Source: Gnetum montanum (Eukaryota > Streptophyta > Gnetopsida > Gnetales > Gnetaceae). Taken from it: DNA of 64,000 bases. The position numbers and the translations under genes were made by a program. Under the pieces are notes generated by a model. The model was given only the letters and a program-made list of their open reading frames with translations, was not told where the DNA came from and searched no databases. Shown in pieces: positions 35,164 to 46,099 of the stretch; positions within the stretch are counted from its first letter, which is position 1; every line of letters begins with the position of its first letter. The DNA lies in contig MNCI01036181.1 of assembly GCA_015680685.1 (NCBI GenBank), positions 98,030-162,029 of the forward strand. The letters are read 5' to 3'.

Positions 35164-36340
35164 CTATTTTAGGTACAAATGATTTGTAGGATTAGCAAAC
35201 TCATTCTCGTCCATGTCAGCAAGTTTGAATGCTCCATTATTGTATACCTTGGTGACCAAGTAAGGCCCTTCCCAGTTGGCTGAGAATTTTTCTGGATGTT
35301 CACGAGCGGCCTTAAGGACTAGATCTCCTTCTTTGATTGGGCATTGATGGAGGTCATGTTTGTGCCTTTTCCTTTGTTGTTTCTGGTACCATTCTATTTG
35401 ATCAAGCATTCACACACGTTCTTCCTCCACCGAGTCAAGGTCAGCGATGCACAGTTCATTATTTTTACTTTCATTGAGTAGGCCCGAGAGAACTATCCAC
35501 ATTGAGGGAACCTATAGTTCTAAAGGTAAAACAACTTTAGATCTGTATACAATGCATAGACTAATTGTTCAGTGTGTCGTTATGTATTCCCACAATGCAT
35601 AGACTAATTGTTCATGCCATCGTCTCTTGCTCTAATTTAACATTTTTTAGAGCACCATGATGACATTTTTGTTTGTAGCCTCTGCTTGACCATTGCTCTG
35701 TGGGTAGTAAGGTGATGAGAATGCATGTTTAATACCTAGGCTTTCATAGAAGCCTTTAGTATCTGCACTACTAAACTGTGGCCCATTTTCAGTAACGATG
35801 GTCATTGGAATACCAAAACAAGTCACGATATTTTCCATTATGAAATAATGTGTTTAGACATGGTCTTCCTAAGGGGAATAGCTTCCACCCACTTTGTGAA
35901 ATATTTAGTTGCAGTGATAATGAAGCTATGTCCTATAGAGGATGATGGAATTATTGGTCCAATTAAGTCTAATACCCATTTTTGGAATGGCCATGTGGTT
36001 TGCATTGTATGCAGTTCATTAGGTGCATGTGCATTAGATTACCATGCTTCTGGCAAATGTCACACGTTCTGACCTTGGAGATGCAATCGTACTTTATGTG
36101 TGGCTAGTAGTAGCCTAAGCACCTAATCTATGTTGCAATTGCTTTAGTGGCTATGTGCCCTCCTTCACAAAGTCCTTTGTGGACTTATTCTACTATTATT
36201 TGACCATCATTGCTAATAATGTGTATCAGAAAAATTCCTTCATAGGATTTGCGACACAAGGTGTTCCCTATTAACGCATATTTCTGAGAGCATTTTCGCA
36301 CAGTGTCCTTTTGAGCATTTGTCAAATGTTGTGGAGGTTC
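35164..36340 (-). pseudogene. E2 integrase
   Basis: Same protein as in E1. The zinc-finger region (36340-36060) is broken. The core begins with 'IGPIIPSSS' and 'FTKWVEAIPLRKT' (about 35990-35880) and continues in the open frame 35838-35647: 'TIVTENGPQF' and 'NGQAEATNK'. The second catalytic Asp is Glu here (TEN instead of TDN), so it would be inactive. The C-terminal domain 35409-35164 is open ('CPIKEGDLVLKAAREHPEKF', 'GPYLVTKVYNNGAFKLADMD'). It ends just before motif B repeats. Confidence 0.85.
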
Positions 36341-36378
36341 ACCTCGTAGAAGGTACTCTTTTATGTCATCATACCATT

Positions 36379-36880
36379 CTATTGCATTTTTGTGCTAATG
36401 GATGCTATAGGAATTTTGTCAAGAGTGTTAATTATAGGTTTGACACAATTCGTGATAGAGCTAGGCAATGCATGGAACATTTTGGGTGTCATGTTTAAGG
36501 CTAGTATGGCAAGTGCATCAGCAATGGTATTTTCGCTTCGAGGAACATGCTGTATATCCGTTTCTACTAGTTGCCTCAGTAAATGTTTGGTCAAATCATA
36601 GTATGGTTTCAAATGGAGAGCCTTACATGCGTAAACCTTAGTGACTTGATTAATGACTAATTGTGAATCTCCTCAAACTACAAGACATGAGATTCCCGAA
36701 GTCAGCATTGCTTGAAGGCCTCTAAGAAGACCTTCATATTTTGCCACATTATTGGTACAAGGAAAGGTTAATCAGTAGGTGAAGTGTTGGATTGATGGGT
36801 ATGTGAAAATGGCTGTAGCACTTCCTCCTCGAGAGGTTGAAGCTCCATCAAAATAGAGGATTGCCTCGTAGTTGTCAGGT
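36379..36880 (-). pseudogene. E2 second (archaeal-like) RNase H
   Basis: 'AILYFDGASTSRGGSA' (about 36865-36820) keeps the first catalytic Asp, followed by 'AKYEGLLRGLQA' and, in the open frame 36612-36379, 'HVPRSENTIADALAILA' and 'ALPSSI'. The layout equals E1 and supports the Tat/Ogre assignment. Stops lie between these parts. Confidence 0.8.
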
Positions 36881-37199
36881 ACGGTGTCTATACTGTTAAC
36901 ATTATCATCATGGAATTCAAGGTTGACTATTTCTTGATCAGGTGTTGGAGAGACGGCTAATTGTGTGACTATTGCTTAACCTTTTGTGGAAGATTGAGCA
37001 ACATAGTATAAGTGAAGCTTTGCGATCATTGCTTTCCATCTAGCTATCTGACTCGACTCGTAGATATTGTTAGTGATAACACAGAGTACGTTATCTTTGC
37101 AAATAATGTAAACTTGATTGCAGAAGAGATAATGCTGCCATTTGTTCAAGGCAAAAACAAGGGTAAGGCATGATTTCTCTACGTCGTTGTATTGTTGTT

Positions 37200-38620
37200 C
37201 ATAGGCAATTAAAGCGTGGCTTAGATAATATATAGGGATCTCAGCTCCATCTTGATGTTTTTAACAAAGCATCGATGCGATAAAAGAATTGGAAGTTGCA
37301 AGGTAGATGTAGAAGGGTTTATCACCTTGAGGGGGATAGACTGTTGGTAGTTGAGCCAGTTCTTGTTTTATGTTCTTGAATGCTTCTTGACATTGTTGGG
37401 TCCATTGGAAATGCACATTTTTTCGTAATAGGTGCTGCATAGGTCTCAACTTATTTTTCAACCTCTCGATAAAGCATCTAATGAATTGCAGCCTACCTTG
37501 AAGACCACGTAATTAGGTAAGGTTCTTTGGTAGTTGCATATTAGTTATTGCCTTAACTTTATCAGGGTCTACCCATATACCTATTTTAGAGACTACAAAA
37601 CCAAGCATTTTTCCTATTTTAACACCAAAGACACACTTCTTTGGATTGAGTCTAAGGTCATATTTGAGACAACATTTAAGCACTAAGTCCAGATATCTTG
37701 CATGTTGTTCTATTATTTTAGACCTGACTGCGATAACGTCAACATAATCATTGAGCAAATTGAGCATGTAATCACTAAATATGTATGTCATTGCTCGTTG
37801 ATATGTTGCTCCTGCATTTTTAAGGCCAAATGGCATCATTGTATAATAGAATGTACCCCAAGGTGTCATGAAATTTGTTCTGAGTTGATGTTCTAGGTTG
37901 ATTCTTATTTGGTTGTATCCCGAAAATCCATCCATAAAGGATAATAGTGCATGCCCAGAAGTTGTGTCAATAAGTTGATTAATGCTAGGTAACGGGAAAT
38001 CGTCCTTTATAGTGGCTATGTTGAGATCATGGAATTCAATGCATATGCATATACTACTATTCTTCTTTGGGAGTACAACAATGTTTGATACCCAATCAGA
38101 ATAGTCAACGGCCCGGATGAAACTAGCTTGATAGAGCTTTGTGATTTCGTACGAGCGGCCAATGCAACCTCTGGTCTAACGTTCCTTACTTTTTGCTTCA
38201 CTAGTTTAATTTTTTCATCAAGAATAATGTTGTGTTGGATTATCCAGGGATCTAGTCCTAGCATGTTGGTATATGACCATGTGAACGTTTTTATGTTTTC
38301 TTTTAACACTTGAGTGATGTCACCTACAAGTTGCAAGTCTAGTAAGGCACTTAATTTTAATGTTCTGGTTTCGTCATAGACCGTGGTAATGGGGATTTCA
38401 ACTAGGGGATCTTCAATGATATTATTAGCTTCTAGATCTAGAGTTTTAGTCATGTTTTTGGGCCAATTTGATGTTTCTTGAGTGGAGGCTATTAAAATGG
38501 TATAGTGGACAGATTTAAATCCAAGGATTTTGGGTTGATTTCTCTTTCTACCTCCTCGTATGGTCCATTGAGAGACAATGTTGAGAGGATATTCTTGGTG
38601 GCCATGTGCTTGCTCTTGCC
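37200..38620 (-). pseudogene. E2 reverse transcriptase and first RNase H
   Basis: The frame opens near 38606 ('MATKNILSTLSL'). 38453-38016 carries the linker and RT start ('TFTWSYTNMLGLDPWI', 'KVRNVRPEVALA'). After a shift, 37935-37513 has 'MDGFSGYNQIRI', 'PWGTFYYTMMPFGLKNAGAT' and the active-site block 'NDYVDVIAVRSK'. The second Asp of YVDD is Val here, which kills the polymerase. 37461-37261 is the connection and first RNase H ('FQWTQQCQEAFKNI'). The otherwise intact 'PFGLKNAGATYQRAMT' block shows the close relation to E1. Confidence 0.88.
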
Positions 38621-38639
38621 AATTTAAAACAGTAGTAGA

Positions 38640-40643
38640 GTAAGAGACGTCCTCTTGGTGAAGGAGTTACTAAATATAAGAGAACTATGTACTAACAAAA
38701 ATTTGGGGATGCGGTGGTAGTCATGGCAGTTTAAGGCCATACCAAGCCACATGGCAGTTTAAGGCCATACTGGGCCAAATGTTGACTTGTCATTTGGACT
38801 AAGTGTATGCACTATTTTTAAAATTTAATTTTTTTTTAAATTTTAAATTTTTGAATTTTAAACTCTACATTGTTAAATTTTAAATTTTTGAGTGAACAAT
38901 AAGGTCATGGGGATTTTAAATTTTTATGAATTTTATGCCTGTTTCCACATGTTTATATATGTTTATTTATTTATCGTTGTTGATTTTCTACACTTTCCTC
39001 CTCCTCTTCATAAGAAATTTTGTGCCTCATCTCCAAATGCTGGAATAACAAGGAAAATTAGGCGAACATGGGGCAAAGATGACACAAACAATAACATGTA
39101 ACTACGGTAAAGTAAAATTAGAAAAAGAGGAAATAAAATAAAAGGAAATTAATAAAATTAAATTAAATTGAAAATACTAGGGAGGGAGGAAAGGGAATTT
39201 TTGAAGTAGAAGGCCTCATTTCTGTTAGCGTGAGTTGCTAGAAATTTGAACAACATCATAACCTACCTATAGAGTGCAGTGTGAGCCAAGGCGTTAGCGT
39301 GACCATGAAAGAAAAGGGTAGAGGAAAGGCATGTGGGGGCAAGGGAAAGAAGTAGGTAGCACTGGCGTTCATGGAGGAGAGTGAAGAGCTCCTCCAACAT
39401 CTCCCTCAAGCCAAGATTGCGATGTGGAAGAAGGCCCTGCATAGGTAAATTCTTTTCCCCTAGTTTTTCTTTGGTATTTTTACCAGCAGCGTTACCTAGG
39501 GTAAGATTTTGTGGCTGTGATCTTGGGATTTCCAGACTTATGGCTTCAGCATGAGTGGCATGAATGTAAATTTTGGGGCATGAGTGTCTAGGACATCCTA
39601 CCTAGCATGGGTTCTAGGGTTCTTATGGCATGCGTTTGGGGTTTTCTTGGATTTTTGGGGTTTTCATTTCTGAGCTTAGGGCAAGGGTAGCACAAGCTCT
39701 GAATTTAGCATTTTTGGTAGGGCAGCGTGACTTGTAAATTTTTGGTTTTCAGTCCTTGGGCAGCATGAGCTGCAAATTTTTGGCATTTTGGCCGAGGAGG
39801 CAAGGCACTATAAATTTTTAGGTTTCAGGGCTCGGTAGCGTGAAGCTGGAGTTGCAATTTTTTTTTGTTCTTGGGCCCCTAGGCTGCAGGGTTCTCATCC
39901 TTCTTTAGTGGCATGAATGTGGGCCGTAGGGTGTTTGGTATGTGGGTTTTTAGTTTTCTAGGTATTTCAGGGCCTTGACAGCATGACTATTAGGAGGAAG
40001 GTCAATGCGAGCTTGGTGTTTCCTTTGTTCTATCTTCCTGCAGTGTGAGCCTCCTGCCCTTCTCGGTAGCGTGCTTGTTTTACCCTCTTTGGGTGGCGTG
40101 ACTATCTTACCCTCTGTGGACAACGTGAATGTCTTATCCTCTATGGATGGCATGATTGTATTACCCTTTGTGGGCAGCATGACTCTCTTACCCTATGTCT
40201 TTAGAGGGTAGGGTGAGCCATGAAATTTTTAACTTTTGGTCCTTAGCATGACTGGTAAATTTTCAGCCTCAAGCAAGGGAACATGACTGTTTTGAGTTTT
40301 TTGGCAAGGCTTTTCAAGTAGGACATGGCCAACATGAATGTGGGTAGGGTTTTTGGGACAAGTTGCAGGTTCCAGCGTGAGCTAGAATTTGGGATGCTAG
40401 GATGAGTATTAAGGGTGAAGACCCAGCATGAGCTGCTAGTGGGAAGGGAAGGCCCAATGTGACTTGCTAGTGGGAAGGCCCAACATGACTTGCTAGTGGC
40501 TTGCTAAAGATACCTAGCGTGAGCTGGAATGTGAAGACGTGCATTGCTACTGGATGTCCATTATTTGCTAGTTTCATGTTTATATCATTTATTTGTTTTC
40601 CTGAGTGTTTATGTTTTGCATTTTTATGTGGATTTATCGTGGC
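38640..40643. other. E2 spacer with AGCGTGAG motif block
   Basis: Non-coding. 38700-38780 holds two 'GGCAGTTTAAGGCCATACT' type copies of motif B. 38815-38935 is an A/T run. From about 39225 to 40540 the AGCGTGAG/AGCATGAG words recur many times, often followed by CTAC, CTGC or TTCC. This is directly upstream of the first exon of the antisense gene and equals 22800-24457 in E1. Confidence 0.65.
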
Positions 40644-43600
40644 ATGGATTCCAATGTACCCCAGTGAGCATAAGATATACTAGATAGATATTAGTGTTCT
40701 TGTCTCATGGGGTGAAGCTAGGCATTGAAAGTACTTATTTATGTGATTTTTTTGGTTTATGTGGTTTTGCCCTATTGTTAACATTTATATTTTTCACTTA
40801 CCTAATGTTTTGACCATGTGCAGGGGACCCAAATCTTCTCTTCTGGTAGTTGAGCTTGTTGCGGTACTTGCTTGGTTTGGTCCTTTTGGATCGGACACAC
40901 CCCCCTATGACCTATGCATCGAGCCCCATGTGATATGGTTTCACCTCAGTTTTAGTTCATTTTTTTCCTTCATCCTACAATATTTTAGTGTGGTTATATG
41001 GTNACTCCCACACATGAGTTAAGGGACATGTAGATCTAGGACCCTTAGCAGGGCCTCCCTCAACTCTAAAAAGTCCCTCATCAATGTCTGTAACAAAGGC
41101 AAGCATGCCTTGTGTGAACCCAGGCAACGCTGTCTCAATGATATCACGAGCCAATTGTTCACTCAAGTGAGACCATATAACCACACTAAAATATTGTAGG
41201 ATGAAGGAAAAAAATGAACTAAAACTGAGGTGAAACCATATCACATGGGGCTCGATGCATAGGTCATAGGGGGGTGTGTCCGATCCAAAAGGACCAAACC
41301 AAGCAAGTACCGCAACAAGCTCAACTACCAGAAGANTGCTTGCCGTAATGTGCACAGTGCTAGAGATGTTTATGGTGGGCCCCATTCTTCGTGCCGCAGT
41401 ATTGGACCAGACAAAGATGACCCTTGTTGACTACCATCGGCAATTTTCAAGAGCCTTTGAGTGTTGCCAAGCTTGAGGATGGTTACATGAGGAATGGTCT
41501 TCCAATGGGCCGATCTTCCCTCAAAGAATTGATCCTGCACCTAACCCGCCTATGCTACTTACTAATGGTAAATGGCCATACCCTAGACTCCATTTTCCCT
41601 TCTTTTTTGGCTACATTATCATTGACCATGTTTTTAACTTTTTGCTCTATGTTTTCCCTTTACAGTAACCATTCCTCCAAAAGAAATCACTATTATAACG
41701 TGGTGCACTGAGGCCACCCTTTTTATGCAATTTTGGAAGGTGGAGCAATCACAAAAGTGGTTGCGAAGGGAAGCTTCTGAGTTGACCATCAGTCGCCTTA
41801 CTCAGGCGGGTCTGATGGACTTATTTTTAGCTTTAACTCCTAGCATTCCAGCTACTGAGATGGTCACCATTATTGATTCTTTCAATGATGATGCTTCCTA
41901 TTTTAGTACGCGGGTTCGAGGGGTCAAGGTATCTTTCCACTTGACCACTGAGTTTCTTTCCAATCTTTTTGGTGTACCTACGGATGGTGCCAAGGTAACC
42001 ATAGATAAAGCAACAAAAGAGGGTCAAGTCATAGAAGATCTTGAGTAGTGGTTAGGTGTGCCTTGGGGTCACAAAGGTTTTGCCATGCAAGATGACACTT
42101 GATTAGTGCAGGTGAACTTTCTATATCCTCTCTTCCGAGCAAGGGCATTCCCTAAATCTCTTTCCCAAGGGAGAAATCCTGGGATTGAGTCTACAAGTGT
42201 GATACATGTAGTCTTAGAGACAGGTTGGCACTACAATTGGGCACAACTTCTTGTATCTGGTTTTCATAGGGAGATCATCAAGTTACATTCAAACACCCAT
42301 GCTAAATCCCATTTCACCTTTGCCTTCTTTACGGGGTACTTATGTAGGTTTGCTAAGTTCTTAGTGCTTTACGATGATACCTGCTATGTTTTGAGGGATC
42401 ATTCAAAATTTTCCCATCCATGGGTTTGCCACCTATTTAGCATCACCAAATCCCAGGATCCATTAGAAGAAATTGAGGACTCCGCATCAGTTACCACTAA
42501 AGGTGCAGCTAGCCATTCCCATGATAGCTTGGGATTGGGACCACCTAGGTTTTGTGAATTTCTGGGCGAGACCATTGGAAAGTCCAAGATGAAGGTGAAG
42601 AGGAAAGAACGTCTAAGGGAGTCTTCCCCAGATAGAGTAAAGAAGATTCGTTTTGTATTGCCAGTGGAAAGTAAGTATTTTATTTTACTGTTAAAAATTG
42701 TTTGTTATTATTTTTTGTTTGCTATTTTGGCTTATGCATTATATATATTATGTTATACTAACTCTAAGATTCTAGAATTATCAGAGGAAAGTTGTGAGAG
42801 AGAGAGAGAGACTTTGGCCTCGATGGCTGATCCTTAAGTGACTATCATAGGGTCAGAAGAAGAAGTGAAGGAAATAGAAGAAATAATCGAAGAACCCCCT
42901 ACCTTTCAAGAGGAAGATGCGATAGACATCATGGGGACAAATCTTGTAGAGTCATTGGATGCACTCAGGCAATCTAGTGATGAAAGAGGTGTCCTTGATG
43001 GCTTCTTCAATGGATCATTGCAGCTTGGTGATCCACCCCAGCTAAATAGCAAAGGGCTTTTCGGTATGTTCCTTTCAGCACAATCCATGCCTTTGTATCC
43101 TTTAATTTTCATGCATTGTTCTAAATTATCTTGATTATTGTTTGGCATCAGAGGTAGATGCTGAGACTCTTGAGGCACATGCATCTCGGGCAGAGGTGTC
43201 AGGAACACAGGTTCCAATTGAAGCGGCCTCCCCTGCTTGTCCTACACCAACCAACGAGCTAAGACCATGGCCTGAGATGCCTAGTAAGATAGACTTTGTT
43301 AAAGGCATTGTTGATGATGTGGTCGCTCACCTACAAGAAGCTCATTCAAAATTAGGTACGTGTATTTCATGCATTGCGCTTAGTGTCTTGGATTCATTGT
43401 TGATTATTCATGTTTGTGGTGCTTACACTTGCAGGCTCTAAGCTTCAGTGGGATCCCTCTGAAGCTATCCACATTGATGCTCTTCCCAAACTTCTAGGGA
43501 ATATTGAGTAAGTCCCAAGGAGTGTGTATGATGCAGTCTCTGGTTGCATCATACAGAATGCCAAGTTGCTTTGGACTTGTAGGTGTTCAGTTGAGTACTT

Positions 43601-44399
43601 ATGGAACGAGGTGCATTTATTGAAAGAAGCACTAGCAAAGGAGAGAGAGAAGAATGAGGATCTCCAGTCCCATTACGATCTTGCTGCTGCTAGACTATTC
43701 AGTGATAGCACTTGCTGCACATCTAAAATCACCAATGCACGCTACTGGACGGTTTTGAATAGTAAGGTGCAGGCTACACGAGATTTGGCTAAGCAAAAGG
43801 CACAGATGGATTTTCTGAGTAGAAAATGTCATGATTGGAAGTCCTTTGTGGCTAAGGTATGGAAGTGGGGCCAAGACCAAAAGGACCACAAGCATCAATA
43901 TAAGAAATGGTTGAAGGAGCAGTCAGTTGAACATTGTCGGATGGAGATGTTCATCGATGGGTTAGGCTTGCGGCCTGGTTATGATAGGTTCATCTAGTGC
44001 ACCGAGGTGGAAGGATCTCCTAAGAGAACGATTGCCACCACCTCCAGGAAGGCTTCTATAGGCATGTTCTCTCTTGAGCGTCCTACCTGAACCTCAGTGG
44101 ACAAGGGTAAAACCTTAGATGACATTGATCTTGGCTTGGAGGAGGATTGAAAAAATGTGCCCAAGGCAAAGATTCTACAGAGTTTGGAGACTAACTTAGG
44201 CCTTCCTCACTTGTGAGTGTTACTATTTTCCTAGTTTTTGTATTTATGATTTGCTTTACTACTCTTACCTTGTTTGTTTTGTTTTCTATTTTGCGTTGGT
44301 AGGGACATGTTAATGATGGAGCTGACCCTAGTGGAGCAAAAGTGGATGATGAAGAAGACCCTAGGGATCAGCCCCTTCCATGAGCTTATTGTTAATTAG
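40644..44399 (+). pseudogene. Antisense eight-exon gene, E2 copy
   Basis: This is the better preserved copy. Exons: 40644-40663 (ATG, 'MDSNVP'), 40824 onward (interrupted by the N-flanked block at 41003), about 41337-41567, 41666-42670, 42785-43063, 43152-43355, 43435-44212 and 44303-44399. All visible introns have GT...AG ends. Splicing joins frames, for example 'MDSNVPQ|GPKSSLLVVELV', 'LLTN|VTIPPKEITI', 'SKGLFE|VDAETLEAH', 'SKL|GSKLQWDP'. Exon 4 is open for most of 330 codons with two stops; it ends in a basic, NLS-like cluster ('KMKVKRKERLRE'). Exon 5 is acidic. Exon 7 is helical and charged. About 240 bp of exon 2-3 are missing at the N's. Family unknown; a plant mobile-domain-like protein is the nearest guess. 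Confidence 0.7.
41003..41336. other. N-flanked inverted block, probable misassembly
   Basis: Single N's lie at 41003 and 41336. The 332 bases between them are, read in reverse complement, the continuation of the antisense gene. Their last 164 bases (41172-41335) repeat 40839-41002 exactly, as far as I can compare by eye. E1 has the same region in normal order (24650-25250). Confidence 0.85.
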
Positions 44400-44754
44400 A
44401 CTTTAGATATTAAATGTTTTTTCTTGATTTTTTGAATGTTTGATGGAAGTATGTAGTTGACAAGTGTAATAATGTGGACCTAGTTATGACATAATGTGTT
44501 GGAATTTTACCACAATGTTGACATATCATTTTTTTTATTTTGTGTTATCTTTTTTTATTTGCTTTTTTTTTTCAATATTATCTTGAACATACATGTGTAA
44601 CTAAGTGTAATATGGTGGAAAAAAAAACGTAAATCAATTTTTGCAAAAGAAGAAAGCAACGATAAGGCATAAATCGAGACTGCAACTTGTATCATTTAAA
44701 CTAAAATTTGACATAGTGTGGTGAACATTTGTAAGCTTTGTGATGTATTGAATC

Positions 44755-45090
44755 CTAGTTTAAAGCCATTTTGGTCTGTTTAAATTAGTTTAAAGTCATA
44801 GGGGACTATTTGCATCTGTTGCTAAGGAAAGAAAGGTTACCAGTTTTATGCCGCAGTGGGCCAAAAGTAATAGTGGTTTTGAGAAACTTTTAAAAGGAAT
44901 AAGTCATTTTAGACCGTGACTAGTTTAATGTCATTATGGACATTTGATAGTTTAATGTCATTTTGGACATGTGGTAGTTTAATGTCATTTCGAACATGTG
45001 GTAGTTTAACTTCATTTCGGACATGTGGTAGTTTAACTTCATTTCAAACATGTGGTAGTTTAACGTCATTTCAGACATGTGGTAATCTCG
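44755..45090. repeat. Motif B block with 27-bp tandem units, E2
   Basis: Starts of GTAGTTTAA units at 44974, 45001, 45028 and 45055 give a period of 27 bp (GTAGTTTAACTTCATTTCGG followed by ACATGTG). Looser copies run back to 44755. The block separates the antisense gene from the protease. Confidence 0.85.
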
Positions 45091-45092
45091 TT

Positions 45093-46097
45093 CTAGTTGT
45101 TAAGTTTTTTCTTGATCTTTTGTAGCTTAACATTTGGGTTTGGGCATGTAGGTATGATTTTATACTCATCTTCCCCTTCATTCGTGATGTCAAAGGGTAA
45201 TTCCGACCAAGAGATATCAATAGGAATAGCTCCTATGTTTGCATCTTCCTGTGTTTCTTCAGTCCTAGTAGGGTTGTGAGTTAACGTTAGGTTCATATCT
45301 TGATGTATGTTCACAGTTTCTTTCTTAGGCTCAACAAACTCAATTTTTGATTCTTGACTTACCTTGGGGTGTGAGGAAGTGATCGATACTGTTGTGTCCC
45401 CATGTATGATGATTTCACCACCCTCGTAAGATAGGTGGATCTCTTGATGGATCGGTGAGGATACAACTTTAAGTTGAGCTAGCCAGGGATTTCCTAGGAT
45501 CAGATTAAACCCTGGCATTTTGTAAAACACTATGAATTCTGCTGATGTGGGGAATTGATTTCCGGCTACGAAATATAAGGTGACCATACCTTTCATCCTA
45601 ACACAGGAACCACTAAAGGATTTCAAGAAAGAGATTATTGTGGGCTGTATTTGTTTAGTAAGCCCTAATGTTTTGATGATGGGAAAAGGTATTACATTTG
45701 TTGCCACACCATCATCAACATGCACCGTATGTATCTTGAAATGATTAACCTGTATCGTTATGAACATAGGGGCTGTGATGACTTCTTCTATTTTTTCATC
45801 CAGATTAATGTCTTTAGCGCAAAACTCTATGGATGTGGTATTTGATTTCTGAGGTTGAGAGGACAATACTGCATAAATGGATCTTTCATTTGTAGGAAGG
45901 TTCTTGCTAATAGGGATTGGGGTCAGCATTCGTACAAGAGCTTCCCAATGTACTGATGAAGTCATGATTAGATCATATAGACTTAAAGAAGTATTCTTTT
46001 GTTTTAAGGCTTGTGTGACCTGAGTCAACACACTTGCTAGGTCTTTACTATTTGGAACACCTTTATCAGTGGAGACTTGGTCCATTTGACCTAGCAT
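45093..46097 (-). pseudogene. E2 protease domain, longest open frame
   Basis: A 334-codon uninterrupted frame, the longest in the window. The middle holds the retropepsin: 'VHVDDGVATNVIPFPII' (active-site DDG) and 'NLILGNPWLAQLKVVSSPIH', followed by 'LSYEGGEIIIHGD', typical of Tat-like gag-pro. Before it is a stretch with 'ALVRMLTPIPI'; after it an acidic tail with 'ISWSELPFDI'. It should be part of the gag-pro polyprotein; gag lies just upstream in another frame. Although open, it is one piece of a broken gene. Motif B starts 3 bases after its stop. Confidence 0.85.
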
Positions 46098-46099
46098 TT

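Noticed and set aside
40975-41385. Minus-strand 136-codon frame at the N's as a separate gene.
   Set aside because: It is the same coding sequence as the plus-strand exon, turned around by the N-flanked block.
44916-45125. Repeat protein 'LTSFRTCGS' on the plus strand.
   Set aside because: It is a translation of the 27-bp motif B array (a multiple of three), not a conserved protein; E1 does not keep it.
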